Origin: Myxococcota bacterium
GTDB lineage: Bacteria; Myxococcota_A; UBA9160; UBA6930
Direction of reading: 5' to 3'
DNA length: 61,947 bases
NCBI GenBank assembly: GCA_028277885.1
Contig: JANQFK010000071.1
Coordinates: 1-61,947 of the forward strand
Positions 41,703-50,634 of the stretch are shown here, in pieces. A model generated the notes under the pieces. That model did no database searches. It was not told where the DNA came from and saw only the letters and a list, made by a program, of their open reading frames with translations. A program made the translations under genes and the position numbers. Position 1 is the stretch's first letter. Each line of letters begins with the position of its first letter.

Positions 41703-42569
41703 GTGACCGACCGCGCCAGCGCCGAGGCCTTCCTGCTGACGGAGGTGGAGGGTCTCGAGCCCTTCGACTTCGTGGCCGTGATCCCGAGCGGGCGGCCGGC
41801 GCGCATGGTGGAGGTGACCCGCAGCGGGCCCGGGGGGCTCGAGGTGCGGGTGCCCGGGCGCCCGCCCATCATGGCGGAGCTGCCCGTCGCGGTGCGCAGC
41901 AAGCTCCGGGAGCGCGGCTTCTCCTGCACGGACCCGGCGGACCGGCGCGAGCCCTGGACCGCCGAGGCGCCCGACGCCTCGGGGGCCGTGCGCACGGTGA
42001 CCTCGCTCCTCACCGACGTCTTCGGCGAGAAGCCCGACGCCAAGCTCGACATCGCCCACGGCAGCCACCGCGCCGAGCACGAGGCGCGGGAGAAGCTGGC
42101 CGCGGTGCGCGGGCGCCTCGAGAGGGTGCTGGCGCAGATGCTCGAGCACGCCCCGGAGCAGGACGCCGACGGCGACTACGTGCTGCCCCTCGGCGACGTG
42201 CACGTGATCGTGGCGCCGCGCGCCACCCCGGCCGCCGCCGTGGTGGTGCGGGTCTTCGCGGTAACCAACGTCGGCGTGAACGTGGTGCCGGAGCTCGGGC
42301 TGCTGCTCGCGCGCCTGAACTTCGGCCTCGCCTTCGGCCGCTTCGCCCTCGACGCCGAGCATCGCTCGATCTGGGTGGACGAGACCCTGCTCGGCGAGCA
42401 CTTCAGCGACGAGGAGCTGCGCTTCACCGTCGAGGTGGTGGCGAAGACCGCCGACGACTGGGACGACCGGCTGAAGCAGATGTTCGGCGGCGCCACCTAC
42501 GAGGAGGTTCTGACGACCCAGGTCCAGCCGCTCCCTCCGCGCAAGCCCGGCGAGGGCGGCTACCTCTAG
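41703..42569 (+). CDS. YbjN/TY-chaperone-like domain protein
   Basis: 288 residues from a GTG at 41703, four bases after the reductase stop. The C-terminal half (about 120-265) has the YbjN/type-III-secretion-chaperone-like fold: VPELGLLLARLNFGLAFGRFALDAEHRSIWVDETLLGEHFSDEELRFTVEVVAKTADDWDDRLKQMFGG. The N-terminal domain is short, basic and not assigned. Members are thought to bind peptides; the function is unknown. Its TAG stop shares CTAG (42566-42569) with the opposing acylase gene. Confidence 0.8.
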   Translation: MTDRASAEAFLLTEVEGLEPFDFVAVIPSGRPARMVEVTRSGPGGLEVRVPGRPPIMAELPVAVRSKLRERGFSCTDPADRREPWTAEAPDASGAVRTVTSLLTDVFGEKPDAKLDIAHGSHRAEHEAREKLAAVRGRLERVLAQMLEHAPEQDADGDYVLPLGDVHVIVAPRATPAAAVVVRVFAVTNVGVNVVPELGLLLARLNFGLAFGRFALDAEHRSIWVDETLLGEHFSDEELRFTVEVVAKTADDWDDRLKQMFGGATYEEVLTTQVQPLPPRKPGEGGYL

Positions 42570-44929
42570 CGGGCCCCGCTCGCGGGAAGCAGCCGCAGGC
42601 CGCCGGGCGGAAGCTCCTCGAAGCGCTGCGCCAGCGGCTCGAGCGCGCCGGCGAGCCAGGCGTCGAGCTGGTCGGCGTAGTGGCGGTCCAGTGGATGGCC
42701 CGACTGGCCGCCGGGGATCACGGCGAGGACGCGGGGCGGGCGGCTCAGCTCGGCCACCACGCGCACCGTGGCGGCCCGATTCACGAAGTGGGGGCGGTCG
42801 TAGCGATGGGCGGCGCGGCCGACGGTGGCCGCGCCCCCGCCCCAGGGACGCGGCCCCCGGGAGAGCCAGGCCCCGAGCCACGGCACCGCCTTCGCGAGCT
42901 CGTGCTCGAGGTGCACGGCTTGGAGCGCATCCCAGCGCCAGGCCGAGGGCCCGGAGCCGAGCTCCGCCGCCAGCCCGTCGACGGCCGCCGCGAAGGCCGC
43001 GCGGATGCGCGCGCTGCGCTCGCCGCGCCACCACGGGGAGGCTTCGTCGGCGAGGAGCAGGCCGTCCACGGCGTGGTTCATCAGGTAGTTGCGGCGCAGC
43101 AGGCGCGCGAACAGCTCCTCGCCGAGCCGCTCGGCGAAGAGCTCGTGGGCGAGGGCGAGGTACCAGCGCTCGAACACGAGGGCGGCGGCGCTCTCCGGCG
43201 CGTTCACGGGCGCCGCGCGCCAGGCCTCGAGCAGGCGCCGGGCCTCCGAGCCACGGCCCTCGAGGAGCCCCTTGTCGAGGCCGGCGAGGAGCGCGGGGAG
43301 CACGCGCTCGGCCTGGCCGTTGTGCCAGTCCATCTGCAACGCCTGCATGCTGGCCACGTCGTGGTCCCGGCGCGCGGCGAGCACGTCGCGGATGCGGCCC
43401 ATGCGGTAGCCCGGCGCGTTCTCGGCGGAGACCAGTGGCCCGGCTCCCGGCGGGCTCACCCGGGCGTTGGCGGCCGCCGCGAAGCCCGAGGCGGGGTCGA
43501 CGCTCCGCGGCTGCGCGTCCACGGGCACGAGGCCCTGCCAGGCCGCCGCGGGGTCGTCGCCGCGCTGGGGCAGCAGCCCGCTCCCGCGTCCGCGGCGCGG
43601 CAGCAGACCCGCGGTCCGCACCGAGACGTGGCCGTCGACGTCGGCGCAGCTCAGGTTCGTGCTCGGCGCCGCGAAGTCGTCGAGGGCCCGGTCCAGCGCG
43701 GCGCAGCGCGTGGCGCGGTTCAGCGCCAGCAGGGCGTCGAGGCCGCGATCGCCGATGCGGTGCGCGGTCCAGGCCAGGGCCAGGGGCGGGTCGTCCACCA
43801 CCAGCGGCCCGTGGTGGGTGTGGAGGATCTCGATCCGCTCGGGCTCGGCCCGGCCGCGCACCGGGATCTCGACCCGCTCCCTGCGCGCGACCTTCCACGC
43901 CGCGCCGTCGCGGAAGCGCAGCGGATCCTCGGGGTGGCGCACCTCGAGGAACAGGTCCTGGGTGTCGCCGATGTTGGTGAGCCCCCACGCCGCGCCCTCG
44001 TTGAAGCCGTTGATGACGCCCGGCAGCCCCGCCACCCCCCAGCCGCGCACCTGGGCCGGCTCGGCGCCGTCGCGGAAGAACAGGTGCACCTCGTAGAACA
44101 GGTTCGGGAGCGCCAGGGCGTCGTGGGAGTCGAAGGCGAACAGCGCGTGGCCGCCCCGCGCCCGCCCGGGCGCCACCGCCCAGCCGTTGCTCCCCAGCGA
44201 GGCGCTCGGAAGCCCCGCCCGCTGCGCGGCGTCGAGGGCGTCGCCGCGGCGCAGCGTGCGCGCCGCCGCCTCGGCCGAGACCACCCAGGGAAAGTCGGGG
44301 ATCGCGGTCTCGTCGGGCAGGAAGGCCGCGAGCTCCGCCGGCGAGAGCGCCTGGGAGAGCGCCCAGCGCAGCTGCTCGTCGCTGCGGTTGCGCGCCGAGT
44401 CGAAGGCCATCAGCGCGCCCACGGCGAAGACGTCCCGGGGCTCCCAGGGTCGCACCTCGATGGCCGCCAGCAGCAGGTCCGGCGGGCGCACGGGCAGCGC
44501 CGCGAGGGCCGCGTTCACCCCGGCCACGTAGCGCTCGACCAGCACGAGGGTCTCGGGCCGGGCGTTGGCCTCGAGGCGCGCGGCGAGCTGGGGCACGCCG
44601 GAGCGCCACAGCTCGACGTCCGAGTCGAGCAGGCCCGCGCCGAGGGCCTCGGCCAGCCGTCCGCGCCCGGCGCGGCGCAGCAGCTCCATCTGGAACAGGC
44701 GCTCGCGCGCGTGGAGGACGCCCTGGGCGAAGAGCGCGTCGGCGAAGGACCCGGCGCGCACGTAGGGGCGTGCCCGGGCGTCGAAGCGCACCTCGACGGC
44801 GGCCGCGAGCGCCGCGGAGCGCAGCTCGCCCTCGCGCTGGGGCAGGGAGGCGCGCAGCACCGCGAGCGCGGCGAGGAGACCGGCGACGAGCACGACGCCG
44901 AGGGCGGCGAGCCCGCGCCGGAGCGTCAC
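42566..44929 (-). CDS. Penicillin-acylase-family Ntn hydrolase
   Basis: 787 residues from a GTG at 44929 overlapping the SGNH stop (GTGA). An N-terminal hydrophobic segment (residues 7-30) exports or anchors it. The precursor is expected to self-cleave before Ser247 of LGSNGWAV, the SNxW motif of penicillin and acyl-homoserine-lactone acylases. Conserved VRFDARARPYVRAGSFADALFAQGVLHARERLFQMELLRRAGRGRLAE, HALFAFDSHDAL and GVAGLPGVINGFNEGAAWGLTNIGDTQDLF fit. The periplasmic enzyme would cleave amides; acyl-homoserine lactones or other N-acyl compounds are possible. Coupling with an SGNH esterase suggests a joint hydrolytic role. Confidence 0.93.
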   Translation of the reverse strand: MTLRRGLAALGVVLVAGLLAALAVLRASLPQREGELRSAALAAAVEVRFDARARPYVRAGSFADALFAQGVLHARERLFQMELLRRAGRGRLAEALGAGLLDSDVELWRSGVPQLAARLEANARPETLVLVERYVAGVNAALAALPVRPPDLLLAAIEVRPWEPRDVFAVGALMAFDSARNRSDEQLRWALSQALSPAELAAFLPDETAIPDFPWVVSAEAAARTLRRGDALDAAQRAGLPSASLGSNGWAVAPGRARGGHALFAFDSHDALALPNLFYEVHLFFRDGAEPAQVRGWGVAGLPGVINGFNEGAAWGLTNIGDTQDLFLEVRHPEDPLRFRDGAAWKVARRERVEIPVRGRAEPERIEILHTHHGPLVVDDPPLALAWTAHRIGDRGLDALLALNRATRCAALDRALDDFAAPSTNLSCADVDGHVSVRTAGLLPRRGRGSGLLPQRGDDPAAAWQGLVPVDAQPRSVDPASGFAAAANARVSPPGAGPLVSAENAPGYRMGRIRDVLAARRDHDVASMQALQMDWHNGQAERVLPALLAGLDKGLLEGRGSEARRLLEAWRAAPVNAPESAAALVFERWYLALAHELFAERLGEELFARLLRRNYLMNHAVDGLLLADEASPWWRGERSARIRAAFAAAVDGLAAELGSGPSAWRWDALQAVHLEHELAKAVPWLGAWLSRGPRPWGGGAATVGRAAHRYDRPHFVNRAATVRVVAELSRPPRVLAVIPGGQSGHPLDRHYADQLDAWLAGALEPLAQRFEELPPGGLRLLPASGAR

Positions 44930-45837
44930 TGCGCCACCTGCTCGAAGAGCGCGTCGGCCACGGCGGCGTGCAGCGCGGCGCTCGGGTGGGGATCCACGGC
45001 CCCGACCCGCAGCGCCTCGGCCTCCCAGTCGCCGGCGAGGACGAGCTCGCGCACGTCGAGGACCGAAACCCCCTGGGCCCGCAGATGGTCGCCGACCTTC
45101 GCCACGGCCTCGGCGCTGCCGTCGAGATCCCACAGGTGCGGGAACACCACGGCGTGGACCAGGGCCCCGCGGCGCCGCGCCGGGGCGATCAGCGCGTCGA
45201 GCTCCGCCGCGTGGCTCTGCCAGACGGCGGGCTCGCGGTAGGCGTCGTAGACGAAGTCCGCATAGCCGCGACCGACGCTCCACATGCGCGAGCGCGCGAC
45301 GCGCCAGTAGGCGAAGTTCAGCAGGCTCGAGCTCCCGACGGCGCCCGCCAGCCAGGCCGGGCGCACCGAGAGATCCATCTCGAAGCGCCGGCCGTGACGC
45401 TTCGCGGCGTCCTCGATGTCGTTCAGGTAGTAGGAGACGACGAGCACGCGCGGCGTGTACGGGAAGCTCGCCAGGGCCCGGGCCTGCTGGGGCGTGTTCC
45501 AGCCCGGCATGGCGAGGAGGGTCACCGACCAGTCCGCGCCGAGGCGCTCCGCGAGCCGGCCCGCGAAGCGATCGCCGGGGTCCGCGATGCCGTCGCCGGC
45601 CGCGAAGGAGTCGCCGACCACGAACAGGCGCCGCGTGCTCGCCAGCCGCGCGGGGTCGATCTCGGCGTCCCGGAAGCCCAGCCGGTTGAGGGGCTTCCAG
45701 TGGGCCGCGTACCAGCGCTGGGACGCCAGGGTGTGGCGGAAGCCGTCGGGCTCGACGTGGAGGGCGGCGAAGCCCGCCTCCAGCAGGAGGAGGGTCACGA
45801 GTGTGGAGAGGAGTCCCAGCCCGAGCTTCGCCGCCAT
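44926..45837 (-). CDS. SGNH/GDSL-like hydrolase with N-terminal anchor
   Basis: 303 residues from the ATG at 45837; an uncleaved-looking hydrophobic N-terminus (LGLGLLSTLVTLLLLEAGFAAL) anchors it. The SGNH block I motif is LFVVGDSFAAGDGI (nucleophile Ser), block III includes SYYLNDIEDAA, and the C-terminal VDPHPSAALHAAVADALFEQ supplies the Asp-x-x-His pair. It is likely a periplasmic esterase or O-acyl hydrolase acting on envelope glycans or lipids. Its stop overlaps the acylase start. It is divergent from the CGLG-tagged propeller gene; the 82 bases between them carry both promoters. Confidence 0.87.
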   Translation of the reverse strand: MAAKLGLGLLSTLVTLLLLEAGFAALHVEPDGFRHTLASQRWYAAHWKPLNRLGFRDAEIDPARLASTRRLFVVGDSFAAGDGIADPGDRFAGRLAERLGADWSVTLLAMPGWNTPQQARALASFPYTPRVLVVSYYLNDIEDAAKRHGRRFEMDLSVRPAWLAGAVGSSSLLNFAYWRVARSRMWSVGRGYADFVYDAYREPAVWQSHAAELDALIAPARRRGALVHAVVFPHLWDLDGSAEAVAKVGDHLRAQGVSVLDVRELVLAGDWEAEALRVGAVDPHPSAALHAAVADALFEQVAQ

Positions 45838-45896
45838 CCCGCATTGGGGTACCGCAGCCGGGCCCCTGGGGCTTCTCCCGGGCCTGCCCGGCGGTG

Positions 45897-45902
45897 TAGA
45901 AT
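45897..45902 (+). promoter_or_regulatory. TAGAAT -10-like box of propeller gene
   Basis: GGTGTAGAATCGGGG, 17 bases before the ATG at 45920, with GGTGGAG between. Shares the GTGTAGAAT-N-GGGG string with 9981-9991. Confidence 0.5.
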
Positions 45903-45919
45903 CGGGGTGGAGCCCTCCG

Positions 45920-48133
45920 ATGCACGGAAGACCGATTCCGTCGCTGGTGGTCGCGCTGGCCCTCGTCGGCCCCTCGGCCGCCCTCGCCTCACCCGACTTC
46001 GTCGACGTCACCGCGGCGGCCGGGCTGGGTGGCTTCGTCCAGCACGTCCAGAACCCGCCGGCGAGCTGCATCATGGGGCCGAACAGCTGCCAGGAGCGCA
46101 TGACCGGCGGCGTCGCGGTGGGCGACTACGACGGGGACGGCGACCCGGACGTCTACGTCACGATCCTCGACGGCCCGGACGAGCTGTTCCAGAACCAGGG
46201 CAACGGCACCTTCGTGGACGCGGCCGCAGCGGCGGGGCTCGCGGCCTTCGATCTCCAGTCCAACGGGGCCGCCTTCGCGGACCTCGACAACGACGGCGAC
46301 GCCGACCTCTACGTGACGACCCTGGGCGCCGCCGGCGACCCCGTGAACGACCGCCACTACCTGTTCGTGAACCAGGGCAACGGGACCTTCGTCGAGGACG
46401 CCGTGGCCCGCGGCGCCGCCATCGCGTCGAGCGCGACCCGCCAGGGCTGGAGCATCGCCGTCGGCGACTACGACCGCGACGGCTGGCTGGACCTGTTCGT
46501 GGGCGAGTGGCGCAAGGACGACCCCGGCGGCTCGCCCAGCCACGCCCGCCTGCTGCGCAACCTCGGCCCGGGCCAGCCCGGCCACTTCGCCGACGTCACC
46601 GCCGCCGCCGGGGTGGACCTCGACGGCATCCTGGTCTTCCCGGAAGGCGTCTGGGCCTTCGCGCCGGCCTTCGTCGACCTCGACGGCGACTTCTGGCCCG
46701 ACCTCGCCATCGCGTCCGACTTCGGCTCGAGCCGCCTGTTCTGGAACCAGGGCGACGGCAGCTTCCTCGACGGGACCGCCTTCTCCCGGGTGGGCACCGA
46801 CGAGAACGGCATGGGCTCGACCTTCGGCGACGTGGACGGCGATGGCGACCTCGACTGGTTCGTGACCTCGATCCACGACCCCGCCGAGACCTGCGAGAGC
46901 CCGCTGATCGGCTGCATCTGGGGCTACTCGGGCAACCGCCTGTACCGCCAGGACTTCGGGCGCCGGTTCAGCGACGCGACCGACGACCGGGGCGTGCGCG
47001 CGGGGTACTGGGGCTGGGGCGCGGCGTTCTTCGACTGGGACCAGGACGCCGACCTCGACCTGGTGATGACCAACGGGGTCGACTTCCCGGGGACCGACGA
47101 CGACGCCTTCACCCTGGACCCGATGCGGCTCTGGCGCAACGACGGCCCCGGCGCGATGGCCGAGGTCTCGGCGGCCGAGGGCGTCACCGACACCGGCTCG
47201 GGCAAGGGCCTCGTGACCCTCGACTACGACGGCGACGGCGACGAGGACGTCCTGGTGGTGAACAACGCCGCGGCGCCGGTGCTCTACGAGAACCGGGCCA
47301 CGGGCGGGGACTGGCTGCGCGTGCGGGCCCAGGGCGTCGCCGTGAACCGCGACGGCATCGGGGCCCGCGTCCGGGTGACGACGCTCGCGGGCGGCGCCAG
47401 CCAGCTGCGCGTGATCGGGGTGGGGAGCCACTACATGGGCCACGGCGAGCCCGTGGCCCACTTCGGGCTCGGGGCCCCGGGCGGGCCGGTCCACGAGGTG
47501 CGCGTCGAGTGGCCGAACAGCCGGGTCAGCGTGCTCTCGGGGGTGGCGCGCAACCAGACCCTCACCGTGGTCGAGCCCGCCACGGACGTGTGCGACGACG
47601 GCTTCGACAACGACGGCGACGGCCTCGTGGACCACGGCGCGGATCCGGGCTGCGACTCGCCCACCGACGCCTGGGAGACCTCCCCCGCCCTCGTCTGCGA
47701 CAACGGCCTGGAGGACGACGGGGACGGCTTCCGCGACGCCGCCGACCCGGGCTGCTCGGGGCCCACCGACGCCACCGAGACGAACCCCGCCTTCGTCTGC
47801 GACGACGGCGTCGACAACGACGCCGACGGCGCCACCGACTACCCGGCGGACCCCGGCTGCGCGGTCCCCATGGGCGCCCTCGAGAACCCGGCCTGCCAGG
47901 ACGGCATCGACAACGACCTCTTCTTCGGCACCGACTTCGACGGGGGCGCCTTCCTGAACGGGGGCCTCGCCTTCGACCTTCCGGACCCCCAGTGCTGGGG
48001 CCGACCCCACCACAACAGGGAGCACATCCCCTCGAGCTGCGGGCTGGGCTGGGAGCTCGCGCCCCTGCTGGCCCTGGGCCTCGTCCCGTGGCGCCGGGGG
48101 GCGTCTGCGAGGAGGTTCCGGCGGCTCGGGTGA
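45920..48133 (+). CDS. CRTAC1-type FG-GAP/ASPIC propeller with CGLG C-terminal sorting-type tag
   Basis: 737 residues with a signal peptide (RPIPSLVVALALVGPSAALA). A seven-bladed-type FG-GAP propeller fills about 25-460, with calcium-binding DxDxDG loops in most blades (VGDYDGDGDPDVYV, FADLDNDGDADLYV, VGDYDRDGWLDLFV, FGDVDGDGDLDWFV, LDYDGDGDEDVLVV). An ASPIC/UnbV segment follows (GIGARVRVTT...HFGLGAPGGPVHEVRVEWPNS). After that come four Cys/Asp-rich repeats with the DPGC pattern and the shared end module CQDGIDND...GTDFDGG...CWGRPHHNREHIPSSCGLGWEL (C707), a hydrophobic stretch and a basic tail. It is a predicted surface protein of adhesive type. Confidence 0.88.
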   Translation: MHGRPIPSLVVALALVGPSAALASPDFVDVTAAAGLGGFVQHVQNPPASCIMGPNSCQERMTGGVAVGDYDGDGDPDVYVTILDGPDELFQNQGNGTFVDAAAAAGLAAFDLQSNGAAFADLDNDGDADLYVTTLGAAGDPVNDRHYLFVNQGNGTFVEDAVARGAAIASSATRQGWSIAVGDYDRDGWLDLFVGEWRKDDPGGSPSHARLLRNLGPGQPGHFADVTAAAGVDLDGILVFPEGVWAFAPAFVDLDGDFWPDLAIASDFGSSRLFWNQGDGSFLDGTAFSRVGTDENGMGSTFGDVDGDGDLDWFVTSIHDPAETCESPLIGCIWGYSGNRLYRQDFGRRFSDATDDRGVRAGYWGWGAAFFDWDQDADLDLVMTNGVDFPGTDDDAFTLDPMRLWRNDGPGAMAEVSAAEGVTDTGSGKGLVTLDYDGDGDEDVLVVNNAAAPVLYENRATGGDWLRVRAQGVAVNRDGIGARVRVTTLAGGASQLRVIGVGSHYMGHGEPVAHFGLGAPGGPVHEVRVEWPNSRVSVLSGVARNQTLTVVEPATDVCDDGFDNDGDGLVDHGADPGCDSPTDAWETSPALVCDNGLEDDGDGFRDAADPGCSGPTDATETNPAFVCDDGVDNDADGATDYPADPGCAVPMGALENPACQDGIDNDLFFGTDFDGGAFLNGGLAFDLPDPQCWGRPHHNREHIPSSCGLGWELAPLLALGLVPWRRGASARRFRRLG

Positions 48134-48151
48134 CGGGGCCCCTCCTGCCGA

Positions 48152-48157
48152 TATCCT
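48152..48157 (+). promoter_or_regulatory. TATCCT -10-like box, predicted leaderless start of TPR lipoprotein
   Basis: TATCCT, 7 bases (GACCGCC) before the ATG at 48165. No Shine-Dalgarno. Confidence 0.5.
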
Positions 48158-48164
48158 GACCGCC

Positions 48165-50615
48165 ATGGGACCGTCGCCGCCCTCCCGGGCGCTCCCCTCG
48201 GGATTCGCCCTGCTGCTGCTGTGCCTGCTGAGCGCCTGCGGTCCCGATCCGGGCCAGCTCGACGAGCACCGCGAGCGCGGGGCCGCCCACCTCGAGGCCG
48301 GCCGGCACCGGGCCGCCGCGCTGGAGCTCCGCAGCGCCCTCCAGATCGACCCGAACGATGCGGAGACCCACTTCGCCCTGGCCCAGGCGTACTGGGGCGC
48401 GGGGGAGTTCAAGGCCGCCTTCTGGGAGATCGAGGAGACGGTGCGCCTCGACCCGGCCCACGTCGAGGCGCGCACCCACAAGGCGCAGCTGATGCTCTAC
48501 GGGCCGGCGGAGGAGAAGGAGCAGGGCCTGGCGCTGGCCCGCACGCTGACCGAGGAGCACCCCGACAGCGCCGAGACCTGGATCGCCCTGGGTACGGCGC
48601 TGAACCGCCTCGATCGCTTCGAGGAGTCGATCCCGGTGGTCAGCAAGGCGGCGTCCCTCGACCCCGAGGACATCCGCGCGATCCGGCTGCTGGCCGCCGC
48701 CCACACCGCGCTCGGCGACCGCGAGAAGGCCGAGCCCTTCTACCAGCGCTTCTGCCAGCTCGACCCGGGCCTGCGTTCCTTCGCGGAGTACACGCGCTTC
48801 CTGAGCCAGGACCGGGAGCGCGACGAGGACGTCTACGAGCTGCTGGTGGGTGCGCGAGACGTGGTACCGCGCACCCAGCGGGTGGAGATCTACGCCCTGC
48901 TCGCCGACTTCCTGCTCTACCGCGAGCACTACGACCAGGCCGAGGACATCCTGCGCAAGGGCATCGGGGCCGAGGGTGGAAGCCTCTCGCTGTTCTACAA
49001 GCTGGCCCGGATCCAGGCCGCCCGCGGCAACCGGGTGGCCGCAGAGGCCACCATGGACGAGGCGGTGGAGTTCCGTCCCTACGACCCCTTCACCCATCTC
49101 GAGGTCGCCAAGTTCCGCCGCGAGCAGGGCGACATCTACGGCGCCCTCGCGGCGGCGGACCGCGCCGTCGCCCTCGCCCCGCGCAACCGCACGGTGCGAA
49201 TGCGCCATGCCGAGCTGCGCCTCGAGGAGGGCTACGACCGGCGCGACCGCGTCACGATCCTCCAGGCCGCCGAGGAGGCCGAGGCGGTCCTCGAGGAGAA
49301 CCCCTCCGACCCCGCGGCTCTCTTCGTGATGGCCAAGGTGGCCTTCGCCAAGGGCGACTACGACGAGGCGGTGGCGTCCGCCCAGCGCGCCGTGGACGTG
49401 GCCGGCCACTGGGGCGAGGCCTACTTCGTGATGGGCTCGGCGCTCTACCTCCAGGGCGAACTTCCCGGCGCCAGAACGCACCTGGCGAACGCCCTGCGCT
49501 ACGCGCCCTTCCTGCTCGAGGCCGATCGCCTGCTGGCGCGCGTCCACTCCCGGCTGGGCGAGGATCAGCTGGTGTTGGACTCCACGGTTCGCGTGCTGCG
49601 GCGGAACGGCTCCGACGCGGAGATGCGCGTCCTGCTCGCCCAGAGCCTGATCCGGCTGGACCGGATGGAGGAGGCCCTCGCGGTGCTCGAGCGGGTGCCC
49701 GAGGGATCGCGGCCGCCCGAGATCAGCTACGCGCTGGCGCGGATCCGGGCCCTGGAGGGCGACCGGACCGCGGCGCGCCGGCTGCTCACCAGCGCCCACG
49801 CCAAGGACACGGCCCACTTCGACGTCCTGCGCGACCTGCTCGAGCTCGACCGCCTCGAGGACCGCCTCCCGGAGTCGAAGCGGCGCATCCGCCAGGCGAC
49901 CTCGGAGCGACCGGACGACGCCCGGCTGGTGGTGCTCCGCGCCCAGGCGGCCCTCTTCGCGGGCGAGCTCGAGGATGCGGAGAAGCACCTGCGGCGGGCC
50001 CTCGAGATCGACCCGAACGAGCAGCTCGCCTACCAGGTCCTGGGCGCCTACCTCGTGCGGAGCGGACGCACCGACGAGATGATCGCCACCTACGAGGCCG
50101 CCCTCGCCAACGACGTGGACTCGGCCGCCATCAACACCGTGCTGGGCTCGATCTACGAGCGGCAGGGCCGCACGGGAGACGCCCTGGCGCGCTACGAGGC
50201 GGCAGTCCGGGCGGACCCCTCACTCGGCGTCGCCAAGAACAACCTCGCCCAGCTCCTGGTCGAGAACGGCGGCGACCTCGAGCGCGCCCTCGAGCTCGCC
50301 CAGCAGGCCAAGGAGCTGCTGCCCAACCATCCCTTCGTGGCCGACACCCTGGGCTGGGTGCTGTATCGAAAGGGCGTTCCCGAGCCCGCGGTGGACTACT
50401 TCCGGGAGGCCGAGCGCGGCCTCGGCGACGACCACCCCTCCCTCGGCGAGGTGCGCTACCGGCTGGCCCTGGCCCACGAGGCGAGCGGGGACCGGCGCGC
50501 CGCACGCCGCTCGCTACGCGAAGCGCTGGACTCGGTGCCCGACGGGGACGCGAAGCCGGAGTGGGCCGCGGACGCGCGCGCCCGGCTGATCCGCCTGCAC
50601 GGCGGCCTGCTCTAG
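48165..50615 (+). CDS. Large TPR lipoprotein, PrsT-like (PEP-CTERM system)
   Basis: 816 residues. The signal ends at lipobox LLSAC with Cys25. The rest is tandem tetratricopeptide repeats: AHLEAGRHRAAALELRSALQIDPNDAETHFALAQAYWGAGEFKAAFWEIEE, then further copies to about residue 770, with KNNLAQLLVENGGDLERALELAQQAKELLPNHPFVADTLGWVLYRKG near the end. N-terminal lipidation, length and repeat style resemble the PEP-CTERM/exosortase-associated PrsT lipoproteins. The PEP-CTERM gene just downstream on the other strand supports this. It may scaffold secretion of surface polysaccharide or PEP-CTERM proteins; an unrelated TPR lipoprotein is the alternative. Confidence 0.85.
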   Translation: MGPSPPSRALPSGFALLLLCLLSACGPDPGQLDEHRERGAAHLEAGRHRAAALELRSALQIDPNDAETHFALAQAYWGAGEFKAAFWEIEETVRLDPAHVEARTHKAQLMLYGPAEEKEQGLALARTLTEEHPDSAETWIALGTALNRLDRFEESIPVVSKAASLDPEDIRAIRLLAAAHTALGDREKAEPFYQRFCQLDPGLRSFAEYTRFLSQDRERDEDVYELLVGARDVVPRTQRVEIYALLADFLLYREHYDQAEDILRKGIGAEGGSLSLFYKLARIQAARGNRVAAEATMDEAVEFRPYDPFTHLEVAKFRREQGDIYGALAAADRAVALAPRNRTVRMRHAELRLEEGYDRRDRVTILQAAEEAEAVLEENPSDPAALFVMAKVAFAKGDYDEAVASAQRAVDVAGHWGEAYFVMGSALYLQGELPGARTHLANALRYAPFLLEADRLLARVHSRLGEDQLVLDSTVRVLRRNGSDAEMRVLLAQSLIRLDRMEEALAVLERVPEGSRPPEISYALARIRALEGDRTAARRLLTSAHAKDTAHFDVLRDLLELDRLEDRLPESKRRIRQATSERPDDARLVVLRAQAALFAGELEDAEKHLRRALEIDPNEQLAYQVLGAYLVRSGRTDEMIATYEAALANDVDSAAINTVLGSIYERQGRTGDALARYEAAVRADPSLGVAKNNLAQLLVENGGDLERALELAQQAKELLPNHPFVADTLGWVLYRKGVPEPAVDYFREAERGLGDDHPSLGEVRYRLALAHEASGDRRAARRSLREALDSVPDGDAKPEWAADARARLIRLHGGLL

Positions 50616-50617
50616 CG

Positions 50618-50631
50618 GGAGCCGAGGCTCC
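50618..50631. terminator. Short hairpin between convergent TPR and PEP-CTERM genes
   Basis: GGAGCC-GA-GGCTCC in the 19-base gap between the stops at 50615 and 50635. Short stem, no T-run. Confidence 0.35.
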
Positions 50632-50634
50632 GGA

